Assembly: GCA_963514095.1 (NCBI GenBank)
Contig: OY741266.1
Span: forward strand, 8,760,231-8,824,230
DNA: 64,000 nucleotides
Reading direction: 5' to 3'
Source: Eutrigla gurnardus
Taxonomy: Eukaryota; Chordata; Actinopteri; Perciformes; Triglidae
The number at the start of each line of letters is the position of its first letter. The first letter of the stretch is position 1. The notes beneath the pieces were generated by a model. That model saw only the letters and a program-made list of their open reading frames with translations. It did no database searches and was not told the origin of the DNA. A program made the translations under genes and the position numbers. This document shows positions 1-9,860 of this stretch, one piece after another.

Positions 1-100
1 GCCGCGGGGCCAGGTAGTGGGTGTTCAGGACCTGGGTCAGCTTACAGTGGTGGTTCTTCATACGGTGGCCCTCGTCCACGATCATGTACTTCCAACGAAT
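1..100 (-). CDS. smarca4: smarca4 coding exon 18, partial (helicase motif II)
   Basis: The acceptor CCCCCAG ends at 101 and the exon continues off the window. It encodes IRWKYMIVDEGHRMKNHHCK followed by LTQVLNTHYLAPR. DEGH is the Walker B / motif II box. Complete exon length cannot be seen. Confidence 0.94.
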   Translation of the reverse strand, partial: MRWKYMIVDEGHRMKNHHCKLTQVLNTHYLAPR

Positions 101-3100
101 CTGGGGGTCGAGGGGAAAGCAGAGAGGACACGAGGGGAGTACGTTTGGTGAAAGCTACACCGTCTCACTGCATTCAAAGCAACCAGAAGGAAGATCTCTC
201 ATCCGGTCTGTCCTCATGAGCCACGCTGGCTCAGTCCCAAGCCAAAGCCTTGAGCCCCCAACATGGGCACAATGGTGCCTGAACTACAACACCCACCTTT
301 GAGCAGTCAGGAGGCCTATATGACTACATGAGTGCATAGCAGCATGACGGCCACAGAGGACAGTGGGAGACGCGGTATACAGGCGGTGTCAGTGTGGCAG
401 CACCTAGGAGAAAGCACTGACACGCAGCACAGGAGGGGGGGTGGTGGTCAGATTGGCCAGGATGAAAAACGTTTAGACTTTGGGGATTTAGGGAGTGGGA
501 GACGACAAACAAAAACACATCGAAACCTCAAGCAAATTCAAATAATAAAAAAAAAATTTAAAAAAGGATTACACCATGACCGCCTGGGTGTGATGGTACG
601 TGTCCTTGTGCTCGTCCTTATTTGTTCATCCCGTCTCACCTTGGCCAGGACTTGTTTGTCCTTGATGATGTACTCGTATGTGGTGAGTAAAACGTTAAAC
701 TTGCCGCTCCGCAGTTGGGGGACGAAGGCTCTTCTGGCAGCAGGAGACCCCTGAAAGACAAAATAAAAGTACAATTACAAACTATATATATATATCCTTC
801 AATACATCGACTTCAGCGGGTCACAATATTTTACAAAAAAAGCAATAATTGTATTTGTTCTACCTTGTAGGACACTTTCACGACTGTCGGCGCCCACTTG
901 TCAAACTCGTACACCCAGTTAGAAAGAGTTCTGTCAACGGGAGAAAGCTCTGTTCTCAATCCGCAATCAGGTCGGAATGAGAACAAAACATACAAGATAT
1001 GCCTGCAAATAAAGAGTTTGTACTAACGAGAGGGGAACGATGATGAGGTAGGGACCATTGAGACGTTTGTGCTCCATGAGGTACGTGATGAGGGCGATGG
1101 TCTGGATGGTTTTTCCCAGACCCATCTCATCCGCCAGGATCCCATTCAGGTTATTGTTGTAGAGGGACACCAGCCACTCCAGACCTTTAACCTGGCACAC
1201 AAGGAAGGCAACAGTCAAGCCAAGCTTCCACCTCCCTCAGGGAGTCGTGACTCAAACTAGAGACCATCATGCCGTTGATCTGACGGTGCTTGTTCACCTG
1301 ATACTGTTTGAGTTGTCCGTTTATTAAAAAGGTGGACTGCTTCTCCACCTTCTCTGTGACGGCGTGAGCCACGGCATAGTAAGACTGGAGGCCTCGGACG
1401 AACGCCGCACCGCTGTATTCGTCATCCACATCCTGTTTAGCATTTCTGCAGAGGACACACATCACCGTTGTAAATACCTCACGAGCATGCGTATCTGTTC
1501 GGGAGTCAAGTATGTTCGCTCACTCGATGATGTGTCGCACGTCCACCTCTGACACGTCTTCGCAGTCGGGGTCTGTGATCTTCTTTTCCTCCACCTGAGC
1601 AGCTGACGGCTGAGGCTCCTCCTCTTCCTCCTGCCACACAGCTTGTCAGTGATCGGAGCAGTGAACACGAAACAGGCTTCGAACGCTAACTTTTAAAACC
1701 ACCCACCTCCTCCTCTTCCTCCTCGCTATCTTCACTGTCTGAACGAGGAGCCACCTCATAACTGGACAAACAGACATGCACAGTCAAATTAGATGCAGCC
1801 TGAACGTGAACATTTCAACCGTACAAATCATCCTCATGCACACAAAAGCATGAACGTAAATTGAAGATTATAGAAGATATTGAAGATTTATACTCAACTT
1901 TCATCAGTCCGGTTGGTACGTGTGGTGCAGGGTTTATGTTTTTATATTGGGCTAGGTAATAATGAGTGGGACACGATTCAAGTTTATGTAAGCGTTAAAA
2001 ACAAGTATTAAATTATTAATATTATGGTTATTATTTTAATTGTGGTGAAAACCAGGTCATTGTAGTGTTTGACACATGTATCTGTCAGGACTCGGGACAC
2101 CCAGCTTGAAACCGGGACAATCTCGGACAAACCGGGACAATCTCAGTCAAACCGGGACAATCTCGGACGTCTGGTCCCCGTAAGCAAGTCTCACCCAGGG
2201 TTCATCTCCAGCCAGGTGTCCAGCTGTCCAGCTTTAGGAGCGTCCAATCCCGTCAGGATGTTCCCGCTGTCTACATGGATGACCTTCACAGGCAGGTCGC
2301 TCATCTGACTCGTCTCATCCAGAGGCTGCAGGGGAGGAAGAACGTTACGGTTTGGACTGAAATGAGACCAAGCTTCAGATAGTTAGACTGTGTGTGTGCA
2401 AGTTCAATCGAACAGCCAATCAGTATCAAGCAATGGGTCTCAAATGTATGCTGTATGATTATTTCTAAACACTTTTATTCTTTGGCGTTTTGTTAACAGT
2501 TTTGTTAACACAAGTGTTGGGGCTACGTGGCGAATGGATTTCATTTTGGTCACAAGTTGCAGATAGACATCGCTTTGCGAGATGCAGATATAGTTCAGAC
2601 TTTGACACGATATCTGGCTAAAATATCTTGATACCGATACTGAAATGTTACTTCAGGAAAAACCTTAAACACCAGGAAAAGTAATGGAATAGAAGACGAC
2701 AGAACATGGAACTTCAAACTCTCCTTTGTTCATCTTAAATATAAAACTATAAAACAGAACAATGTCAATGCAAGGCAGTGGAGGGTGTGAAAAGAAGCCA
2801 TAAAACATGGAGTGAATGATTGTACCATGATGTTTCATACATGTTAATATCCAACCAGGACGGAAGAGACTCAGATCAGCTACATGTTCACACGTCACAC
2901 TTCGGCTTATAACAGGTTAAATCCTCGCAGAGATGAGTACGGGCACTACTGTCAGTTATTTTGTTGAGGTGCTGCTGAGCAAAATCAGCTGCGTGAATTT
3001 ATGTTCTGTCTAGTGAACAGTGAGACAGTGTATAGGGCTTTTATTGTGAAAGGTAAGAACGGAAAAAGTAAACTGCAAAGTGTGGGGGCATCATGGTTCA

Positions 3101-6100
3101 GACGATGGAGCCTCCATGTTACTGTTGTATTACCTTCACGTGTTCAGCCACGGCTCATAACCCGCAGCGACAAAGCTTAATGCGATATTTCCCATTTTAC
3201 GTTGACGGTCACAAGAGCACTTTGCAGCGTGCACGTGAGAGAAAACACGGCCGCTACGCCTGAGCGGGTGGAGGCTGAGCGCCGCTGCAGTCAAACACAC
3301 TGCTGCAAACCAATGCAACTCATAAGCACGGCTCTTAATAAAACACCGTTCTTAAAGTATCTGCAATAATATAGCATTTTGTTATGAACTGCAAGGTATA
3401 CCACCTTTGACATTGTATATAAATCAGCAAAGAACAGAATACAGATTTGACTTGTTTGGGATGGTCTCACAAATCAACAGGACAAAGAATCCTAGCAATG
3501 TGAACCCAACATATTTAAAGAGCAGGCGTATCACAACTTCTGCTTTAACTACTTTCACCTCACTGAAATAGATAAACAATGATGTACAAGCTTACGGTAA
3601 AATGTTTATTGCCATCATTAGAGCTGCTGCATCTGCTCACCTCTCCATCAGGACCCATGGCGGGGGTCTGACCCTCGGCGTTCTCCAACTGCAACACAAG
3701 AACAAGCTCTACAAATCACAACGGAGATCACCCCCAACTCTCAAAGTCCTCATCGCCTGTTTTCCGTACCTTCTTCTTTTTCTTCTTCTTCTTCTTCTTC
3801 TTCTCCTTGAGGGCCTGCGCAGCTTTGTGAGCTCTGACCAGCTCGGTGAGGTTGGCGACGTACTCATCAGTCTGCTGCAGCAAGTAGGCCAGACGCTTGT
3901 CCTTCTTCTGGTCGATCAGTTTCCGATAGCCCTCCTCGTCTTCAGCCTGGGACACAAACGCAGTGTGGAAACTGGTAAGTGTGTAACGTACGTGCTTGTG
4001 CGACTGTGTCCGCGTGGTTCTCTTCTTCTTCTTCTTACCATGAGCCTCCTCATCCTCTCTTTCTCAATACGCTCATTCTCTTTCTTCTGCTCCCGTTCAG
4101 TGTTGGCATGGTAGGTGGCCACTGCTTTGGTCAGTTTCTGCATTTTGCCCGTGATGGAGCGGTGGTACTCTTTGAAGTCTTTGGCGTGCTGCAGGATGCT
4201 GTTGAGGTACTCCTAAGGTCAGAGTGCAAAGTAGGTGATGATGGGGAAAGAAGAAGAGATGAAACACAGAGAACGAGGCACAAGGCGATATAAATATTTC
4301 ACATCACGATTATCCCGGCCAAAATAATTGTGATTCATGATATTATCCCGATAATCGACACCATCAGTTTTACGAAAAACAATGAAATCATAAATCATAA
4401 GGTCTCCCTGCATAAATAAAGGATAAACACATTTTTCCAACTTTTTTTATCCTGTTTTTTATAAATCAGGCTCTATTTTTCCCGTCCCTAGACGTCGTCA
4501 TAGGTAACTTCACGTCTGCATTTGGCCCCTACCTGATGTTTCTGCCTGCGTTTGCGCTCTTGCTCAATCTTCTGCTGTTTCTCCAGTTTCTCGGTGATGC
4601 GCGCCTCCCGCAGAGACTGGCGCTTGCTTCGCTTGTAGGCCTTGGCATCGAGGGCGGTCTCCAGGGCTGTGTCACGCCGCATGCACACCACCACCTCTTG
4701 ACGCAGCTGGCCACAGTTACACAGACAGACAAACATTAACGCATCGCTAACACCAGAATCACCATCGAACACCTGCAAACTGCAAAGGTCTATATGTAGC
4801 ACACACCTGTCTCTGGAAGTTCAGCAGTCGGAGGGCTTTGAGCTCTATAGTGGCTTTGGTGCGTAAATCCCCCGCCAGAGAGCCCGGCAGGTTCTCCAGT
4901 TCAGCGATACGATGAGTGATACGAGCCTGTAACCTGAGGGAGTACTAAGCTGCATTTTATTATGAATTATTTATGCTGTCTATGGTTTTTGTACTTTGGA
5001 TTTTGAATACTTCTGGTAGACAGTATAAAAGAACACACTTTTAAAAGTTTTGACCCCAATTTAAAAACACGATCAATTTAGCAAACTATATTTATAGTAC
5101 TATATACAGTAACCATTCTACCCTGAACCACATTCAGTCATTTATCCGCGACAGGAAAACCGAGTCTCCTGGCGTACCTGAACTCCCTCTCCTGCAGGAT
5201 CTCCACTGGGTCGAGGCCGCAGGGTTTCTGAATGGGGGTAATGCGGTTCTGCTTGGCGTGGTAAGGCATCACTTGAGTAGGCTGTGCTGGCTGGCCCGGG
5301 GACTGAGTCTGTGGAGGCATTACTGGGGAGGCGGCGGGGGGGACTGAAGGCGGGGCCGGAGAGGGCCGCCCAGTGGGCTGAGGGGGAATAAGCTTTTGGG
5401 GTGCGTTGGAGGGGGCTGCTGCATTCACCATGGGTCCTGGAAGGAGGTCAAGGGTGGGAAGGAAGGAAAGGTCTACGTTCAGTAAAAAATGTATATAATT
5501 AATAAAATAATCGTAATGAAAAAATGCCCTATGATTATGTTTTTGGTCGGATTCAAGCTACATTTAGACCGCAGGAACTGAAACCTAAAATCTTCTACTG
5601 CACTGGAAGATATGCATTTTATGTTTATGTAACCTGTGGATTTTATGACCACTGTGAAGCAACATTTTAAGAGGGTGTCCCCAAATTGTATGTATTGCGC
5701 ACACAAAGTAATAGCATATCCCACTTTAATGCATACTACAGTACGTACTTTATAAGGGCAGCTCCAGTACCACAAGAAAACAAATTGAATGTAAACATAA
5801 CTTTTTGATTGTTTACAAGAAAACTCCACAGGGCACCTTGAAAAAACAAAAACACTTTGCTTGGATCCATTCTGGAAGGTAACTGTATAATGACAGTGTA
5901 ATAGGCTAGGGTCTACAATGTCAACATCATGTTAAATCCATAAACTCCATAAACCTAAAACCTTAAATTGTGACTTTAATAAAATTGGCCTCATATGTTG
6001 ATGTATTAACATACTTCATATTCTTATCCTAACTGTATAATTCTCTTCAAGTTGTACTCCGTAACATTTTCATCTATTTAATTGTCTTTTAAGTGAGTTA

Positions 6101-9100
6101 AAACAATGATGATTGATCATATGACCCACTAATGAAAGTGCTGATACTTGCTGCTTTGCCCAGAAATAGGATCTCCCTGTCTGTGGCGACAAAATTAAAT
6201 AGCGGCGCTCTATTAGTGATGCTTCTTACATCAGTCAGAGGAGGTTGGTCTGCCCAGGTCAAGCGACTCATGGAAGCGTATGCTGCGTTTCATTGTAATT
6301 GAAAATCAGTAGCTTCCAACTGCTGAGTCAGGCTCCCTGTAGTCTAAAGTGTTTGACCGGCGCAGCCAGGTATATTTCATTACTGCTGACTCACAATGGA
6401 GGATCAACAGCCAGAGAAAGAAGACCATTCGACTTCATGTCCCAAGAAAAAGAAACAAAAAAGAATTAAAGTGTACAAGGAAAGTAACCAAGAAGCAAAG
6501 TGACCGATAAGGAGGGAAAACAAGGATCACAATTGACGTCATACAGTCGAAACTGTTCGGTTTCCAAAGGAACTCTGGGAGCTGGGGTCGCCTGCAGTTC
6601 CATCTACTGCCAAAGAGGCCGCGAGAAGCAACGTATCTCAAACCTTACAGAGTACAAGTTTAACTGGATTAGGAGTCATAACTGGAACTAAACGGACTCT
6701 CCAGCTTTCACCCAGCACTGCTTCCTCTAATATCAGAGAAACTCAGAAGACGTCAACGAGAGGCTTAAAGCAGCAGCACCACATACCTTCAGGCCAGGAT
6801 TTGGGAGGTCCGTTTGGGTTTTGTCCCTGCATCCCAGCTACAGTACCCGATGGGCCTGGAGGAGGCATGTTGGGACCCATCATTCCTAAAGAAACAAGCC
6901 TTTAGTACTTAAGACTAAAGGCACATTCACTGACTAGTTTGGAGATTCAATGCGACAAATTTGTCTTCTATTAATTACCCATCAGACCACAGGATATAGC
7001 TTGGTATTACAGACATTTCCCATGCATGCTCACCATGAGCTCGATTGTAGCCTGAGCCCATTGGCCCAGGCCCTGGTACTGGTCCTGCTGGTCCACCTAC
7101 TGGCCCGCCTCCACTTCCAGGGGCCAGGCTGGGCATGGGCTGCTGCTGCATCCCAGGCATCGGCCTCTTGCCTTGGACAGCCATCTGGAGGTGGTCTGGC
7201 AGAGGCTGTCCCCGCGCCAGCATCTTATAAGCCATGATCTGGGCTCTGAGTTGGTGGAGCTGGTTCTGGTTGAAGGGAGTAGGGCCAGCAGGTCCCCCAG
7301 GGCATGGCGGGCCCCCTGATTCAAGGCCAGAGCCAAGGGTGGAGACACTGGGGCCCAGGTTGGGTCCAAGGTTGGGTCCAATGTTGGGTCCAAGGTTGGG
7401 TCCAAGGTTGGGTCCAAGGTTGGGTCCAATGTTGGGTCCAAGGTTGGGTCCCAGGCTAGGGCCTGGGCCGGAGCTACCTGGAGGGCCAGGCCGGTTATTG
7501 GGACCCAGAGTGTGCTGATCTCCACTGGGACCATCTAAAGGTGCAGAGGCAGAGCCGGGACCGCCAGAGGAGGAGGAGGAAGAGGATGACGGCATAAAAG
7601 GTCCAGAGGGGGGACCATTTGAAGGGACGGGGCTGGAGTGGTCCGAGCCACCTAATGGAGAGTGGTACCCTGGAAGATGAAAGTGGTGATTGGTGGACTC
7701 AGTAAAGAATCACTCACCTCATTCCCTCACATTATCCCAGTAAAAAACTTTTTTTTCACTTCTGAATCTCTTTGTGGAGCATATTAAACAAAATAGATGT
7801 AACATGTTAATTAGTGAGCTTCCCCCCCTTTCCAAGCCTTTATGCTAAGCTAACAGGCTGCTGCCTGTAGCTTCATAGTTACAGTAGCGACATGAGAGCG
7901 GTATCAATCTTCTCATCTAACAGGAAACGCCAATAAACTGATTCCCGAAAATGTGGTAACAAAGGCCTGCAGCGTAGACAGATCAATAATGAGTCATTCC
8001 CTCACACTATTCAAATCCTGTCAGACTGTTATTTCATAATGTTTGTAACGCTGATTCACAGCGCTAAGCCTGTCTGTCTGACGGTCTTGCTTCATTCCCT
8101 CTATCCCTTCCTGCTGCAAGCTACGAAGCTGCTACCTGGCTGTTAACAGCACCTTTGTTGTGCTGAGCCACCTCGCTGTATAATGATGCTTTGCAAACAA
8201 CAGTTCATAATGGGTTGCGACAACAGAGACGCTCCCTATGAGTCACATGACCACACCATCACAGACGGGTCACCCTGAAGCAAACACAACTTGTGTTGCA
8301 CAATGCTGGGAAGGATGAAACTGCTTGAGAAAGGCCGTGGTTGGGTGGCTACCTTGCGAGTGTTGGTCTAGAGGACTGGGTGGGGGGCCCATTCCACTGT
8401 GCCCGCCCTGTCTCATAGACAGTCCCTTCATTTGACTGAAGCGGCTCTCCTCACTCATGCTCTTCTCATGCATGCTCTCCATGGGCTGTGGGAGAAATCA
8501 CGCAAGGTTAAAGGGAAACCATCCTGCTGGGTCTCAGCTGCAAACGTGATATAGTTCTGCCGGGGGAGCAATTTGGCCAACATTAAGTAGAATGAATTGT
8601 GAAAAACAGGCTCAAGGAGTATTTATTTATATATCTGGATTAATGATGCAGTTATTCATAGGGATTACAGACTAAAAGTGACAGTGGGGCCCTAATGGAA
8701 ACTTAAAGTGAAGGTGCAATCACATATATAATATGCAGTGTAAGTCCTGAGTTGATCATGTTTTATGAGTGAATCTCCATACAGCTGCAATATGTGGGAT
8801 ATTGATTTAAAAAAAAAACTGTTGACACCTGTTGGAATGAACCGTGGTGGTGAGTCTCAGCGGGACGTTGGGTATCTGTGCGGCCTTACTTTGTGCAGAG
8901 GGTGCATGCTGTCCTGACCGTATCCAGAGGGTCCTGGCTGGGAGTGTCCAGAGGAGGGAGGGCCAGGGCTGGGGCCCATCATGCTGTGAGAGGAGCCAGG
9001 GGAGGGCCCAGGGCTGGGGCCCAGCATAGCCCCAGGGGAGGGACCCGGACCAGGGGAAGGACCTGGGCGAGGGGTGCCTCCCATGGGGGGATCTGGTGTT

Positions 9101-9143
9101 GACATCGCCCTGAAGCTCCCGCTCCTTGGTGAGCAGCAGGGAC
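1..9143 (-). CDS. smarca4: smarca4 (BRG1) gene, 5' two-thirds; SWI/SNF ATPase, runs off the window at position 1
   Basis: ATP-dependent chromatin remodelling ATPase of nuclear BAF/PBAF complexes. Eighteen coding exons (separate entries) join in one frame for about 976 codons, starting at the ATG at 9105-9103. Domains by my numbering: Pro/Gly-rich N-terminus, QLQ at about 247-282, HSA at about 478-550, a poly-Lys run, BRK at about 670-722, an acidic patch, then the SNF2 helicase core with motif I DEMGLGKT (Lys855) and motif II DEGH (951-954). The window edge cuts the gene just after motif II, so the second helicase lobe, SnAC and bromodomain are not visible. SMARCA4 rather than SMARCA2 is favoured by MSTPDPP at the start, ANAAAP-type sequence before the PQKLIPPQPTGRPSP block, and absence of a poly-Gln tract after QLQ. 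The protein is longer than human over the N-terminus because of an LGPN repeat. Confidence 0.95.
640..750 (-). CDS. smarca4: smarca4 coding exon 17
   Basis: 111 nt, acceptor GTCTTTCAG, donor GTGAGA, phase 0. It encodes GSPAARRAFVPQLRSGKFNV, then LLTTYEYIIKDKQVLAK, within helicase lobe 1. Confidence 0.95.
864..930 (-). CDS. smarca4: smarca4 coding exon 16
   Basis: 67 nt, acceptor GTTGACAG, donor GTAGAA. It encodes [20 protein letters not shown] and YK, the helicase motif Ia region (human [22 protein letters not shown]). Confidence 0.94.
1028..1191 (-). CDS. smarca4: smarca4 coding exon 15 (helicase motif I)
   Basis: 164 nt, acceptor TGTGCCAG, donor GTTAGT. It encodes VKGLEWLVSLYNNNLNGILA, the Walker A motif DEMGLGKTIQT (catalytic Lys855) and ALITYLMEHKRLNGPYLIIV. 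The first residue is Val where human has Ile. Confidence 0.96.
1298..1445 (-). CDS. smarca4: smarca4 coding exon 14
   Basis: 148 nt, acceptor CCTCTGCAG, donor GTGAAC. It encodes NAKQDVDDEYSGAAFVRGLQ, SYYAVAHAVTEKVEKQS and LINGQLKQYQ, reaching the helicase core. The EYSGAAFVRG segment differs from the human EYGVSQALARG. I take this as lineage divergence because the flanks are intact. Confidence 0.94.
1524..1630 (-). CDS. smarca4: smarca4 coding exon 13
   Basis: 107 nt, acceptor TGTGGCAG, donor GTGAGC. It encodes EEEEEPQPSAAQVEEKKITD followed by SEVDVRHIIE. Human has PDPDSDDVSEVDARHIIE, so the linker is recognisable. Confidence 0.91.
1707..1761 (-). CDS. smarca4: smarca4 coding exon 12 (acidic)
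   Basis: 55 nt, acceptor TTGTCCAG, donor GTGGGT. It encodes YEVAPRSDSEDSEEEEEE, the acidic patch after BRK. The phase matches the neighbouring exons. Confidence 0.9.
2108..2167. repeat. 20-bp tandem repeat, 3 units, smarca4 intron
   Basis: Three consecutive 20-bp units with core AAACCGGGACAATCTC and only a few differences. They start 27 bp downstream (in gene sense) of the exon ending at 2195. Confidence 0.85.
2195..2325 (-). CDS. smarca4: smarca4 coding exon 11 (BRK domain)
   Basis: 131 nt, acceptor CCCCTGCAG, donor GTGAGA. It encodes PLDETSQMSDLPVKVIHVDS, then GNILTGLDAPKAGQLDTWLE and MNPG, ending in phase 2. This is the BRK domain typical of metazoan Brahma/BRG1 proteins. Confidence 0.94.
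2326..3640 (-). other. smarca4 intron between coding exons 10 and 11
   Basis: A 1.3-kb AT-rich intron. I see no coding exon, RNA gene or clear repeat. The ORFs here are short and have no family resemblance. Confidence 0.7.
3641..3688 (-). CDS. smarca4: smarca4 micro-exon coding exon 10
   Basis: 48 nt, acceptor GTTGCAG, donor GTGAGC, phase 0. It encodes LENAEGQTPAMGPDGE, matching human AENAEGQTPAIGPDGE, and opens the BRK domain. Confidence 0.9.
3770..3946 (-). CDS. smarca4: smarca4 coding exon 9 with poly-Lys tract
   Basis: 177 nt, acceptor GTGTCCCAG, donor GTACGG, phase 0. It encodes AEDEEGYRKLIDQKKDKRLA, YLLQQTDEYVANLTELV and a run of about 11 lysines, mostly AAG codons, that reaches the splice donor. 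The Lys run is the conserved basic stretch before BRK, and the repeat is a plausible length-polymorphic site. Confidence 0.95.
4039..4212 (-). CDS. smarca4: smarca4 coding exon 8
   Basis: 174 nt between acceptor GACCTTAG and donor GTAAGA, phase 0. It encodes [40 protein letters not shown] and EKERMRRLM, a long conserved helix after HSA. Confidence 0.95.
4291..4385. repeat. teleost interspersed repeat fragment (CACGATTATC type)
   Basis: Contains CACGATTATC...GGCCAAAATAATTGTGATT...GATATTATCCCGATAATCG, a pattern I recognise as a frequent fish-genome repeat. The family name is not assigned. It lies in a smarca4 intron. Confidence 0.45.
4533..4706 (-). CDS. smarca4: smarca4 coding exon 7 (HSA domain)
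   Basis: 174 nt (58 codons), phase 0 at both ends, acceptor GTGGCCAG and donor GTAGGG. It encodes LRQEVVVCMRRDTALETALD followed by AKAYKRSKRQSLREARITEK and a Lys/Glu/Arg helix ending RRQKHQ. This is the HSA core, almost identical to human. Confidence 0.96.
4807..4933 (-). CDS. smarca4: smarca4 coding exon 6 (start of HSA region)
   Basis: 127 nt, acceptor CTCCCTCAG, donor GTGTGT. It encodes LQARITHRIAELENLPGSLA, then GDLRTKATIELKALRLLNFQ and RQ. This helical segment leads into HSA, which binds actin-related proteins in SWI/SNF. Confidence 0.94.
5178..5436 (-). CDS. smarca4: smarca4 coding exon 5
   Basis: 259 nt, acceptor CTTCCAG, donor GTACGC. It encodes GPMVNAAAPSN, PQKLIPPQPTGRPSPAPP, the SPVMPPQTQSPGQPAQP block, then ITPIQKPCGLDPVEILQERE. 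The last block is near-invariant in SMARCA4. Human has R where this copy has C in QKPCGLDP. Confidence 0.94.
5437..6786 (-). other. smarca4 intron between coding exons 4 and 5
   Basis: A 1.35-kb AT-rich intron. No exon or RNA gene is recognised in it. Confidence 0.65.
6787..6885 (-). CDS. smarca4: smarca4 coding exon 4
   Basis: 99 nt, acceptor TTTCTTTAG and donor GTATGT, phase 1 at both ends. It encodes MMGPNMPPPGPSG followed by NGPPKSWPE, matching the human GPNMPPPGPSG / PPKPWPEG segment. It is too short to stand out as an ORF. Confidence 0.9.
7034..7669 (-). CDS. smarca4: smarca4 coding exon 3 with QLQ domain and LGPN repeat
   Basis: 636 nt between acceptor CTTCCAG and donor GTGAGC. It encodes YHSPLGGSDH, a Ser run, nine LGPN/IGPN tetrapeptides (residues 189-224), then the QLQ domain (FNQNQLHQLRAQIMAYKMLA) and the QGKRPMPGMQQQ block. 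QLQ mediates protein contacts in SNF2-family subunits. The tetrapeptide repeat is a 12-bp coding minisatellite that I do not recall from mammalian SMARCA4. Confidence 0.93.
7354..7456. repeat. 12-bp coding minisatellite (LGPN repeat of smarca4)
   Basis: About nine units of GGTTGGGTCCAA or a close variant, in frame with smarca4 on the minus strand, giving LGPN or IGPN. The antisense strand is also open over this repeat, so a plus-strand ORF of LGPR repeats appears as a shadow. Confidence 0.92.
7805..7945. repeat. teleost interspersed repeat fragment (CTTTATGCTAAGCTAA family), copy 1
   Basis: Contains CCTTTATGCTAAGCTAACAG, a GCTGCTGCCTGTAGCTTCATA block and GACATGAGAGCGGTATCAAT, ending in a TTCTCATCTAAC stretch. 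This block order matches a repeat common in perciform fish. A second copy is at 39421-39535. Confidence 0.6.
8353..8485 (-). CDS. smarca4: smarca4 coding exon 2
   Basis: Acceptor CCCACAG and donor GTAGCC flank 133 nt coding PMESMHEK through GPPPSPLDQHSQ, and the exon ends in phase 1. This is the conserved HEK / MGPPPSP segment of SMARCA4/SMARCA2 N-termini. Confidence 0.92.
8890..9143 (-). CDS. smarca4: smarca4 first coding exon
   Basis: Acceptor TTCCTCTCAG ends at 9144. A 38-nt 5'UTR precedes the ATG at 9105-9103, and donor GTAAGG lies at 8889-8884. The exon encodes residues 1-72, MSTPDPPMGG then Pro/Gly/Ser repeats, ending DSMHPLHK in phase 0. A longer ORF starts upstream of the acceptor, but its extra residues lie in the intron. 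MSTPDPP is the family start. Confidence 0.93.
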
Positions 9144-9199
9144 CTGAGAGGAAGGACAGTGAGGAGGTGAGAGGGAGAGACATGATCTCTGCAAAAGTT

Positions 9200-9860
9200 T
9201 GTGATCTTTATTAGCGTTCATTTCGTGGTTTCATTAGACAAAACTGTTGGACATATCTTGACAGTGAAGCCTTCTCCTATGCTTCTATGTCAAATAAAGT
9301 GGGTGCACAATCTTTGCAAGATCTGGGTGAATAGTGTCCAACGCCTATCAGATGAAGACTCTCCAAAGACCCGCTGCGCTGCACCGCATCACCCGTTGCG
9401 CGCATATGCACCGCCAGCTGCAGGGTCTACCACTGCTCTTGAACTGAACACGGGGAAATAACAGTAAATTATGCACATGAGCGCGAGCTACTGAGAATTC
9501 CCTCACTCTCGAGCATTAAAGGGTGCCTCGTTAAATATAAAAGGGGGGAATGGCGGACTGTGCTTGTGCGACTGACCTACCCGCATCACCAGGACAGGCG
9601 GTCCCGGCGGAGTGTCTGCGCTGCCGCGTTGATATTTGCGGGGGATTAAAAAAAGACGCAGCGGTTGGCGCAATTAGTCTACTCACCCTCTTCGTAATGT
9701 GCCTTCAAGCGTTGATTTGTTTCAGCGACGCAGCTCGAGCGCCCCCTCCACCGCTTCTATGACCGAATGTCTAGTCACGGCTGCGGGTCAGGGCGCATGC
9801 GCGCGCAGCTACAGCGGGCTCTGAATTTCACAAGTCAGGTGTGCATTGTTCAGTGTGCGA
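9200..9860 (-). promoter_or_regulatory. smarca4 GC-rich promoter and candidate non-coding first exon
   Basis: Base composition turns GC- and CpG-rich at about 9350-9830, for example GCGGAGTGTCTGCGCTGCCG and GGGCGCATGCGCGCGCAG. The latter holds a GCGCATGCGC NRF1-type palindrome. The coding exon's acceptor at 9144 requires an upstream untranslated exon. A fitting minus-strand donor GTAGGT is at 9580-9575, so exon 1 would lie just above 9581. The TSS is not resolvable by eye. Confidence 0.55.

Noticed and set aside
3602..4114. 170-codon plus-strand ORF rich in Leu and Val
   Set aside because: It is antisense to two smarca4 exons; the Leu run mirrors the poly-Lys codons. No family resemblance.
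7234..7518. 94-codon plus-strand ORF with LGPR repeats
   Set aside because: Shadow of the LGPN minisatellite of smarca4, open on both strands because the 12-bp unit has no stops.
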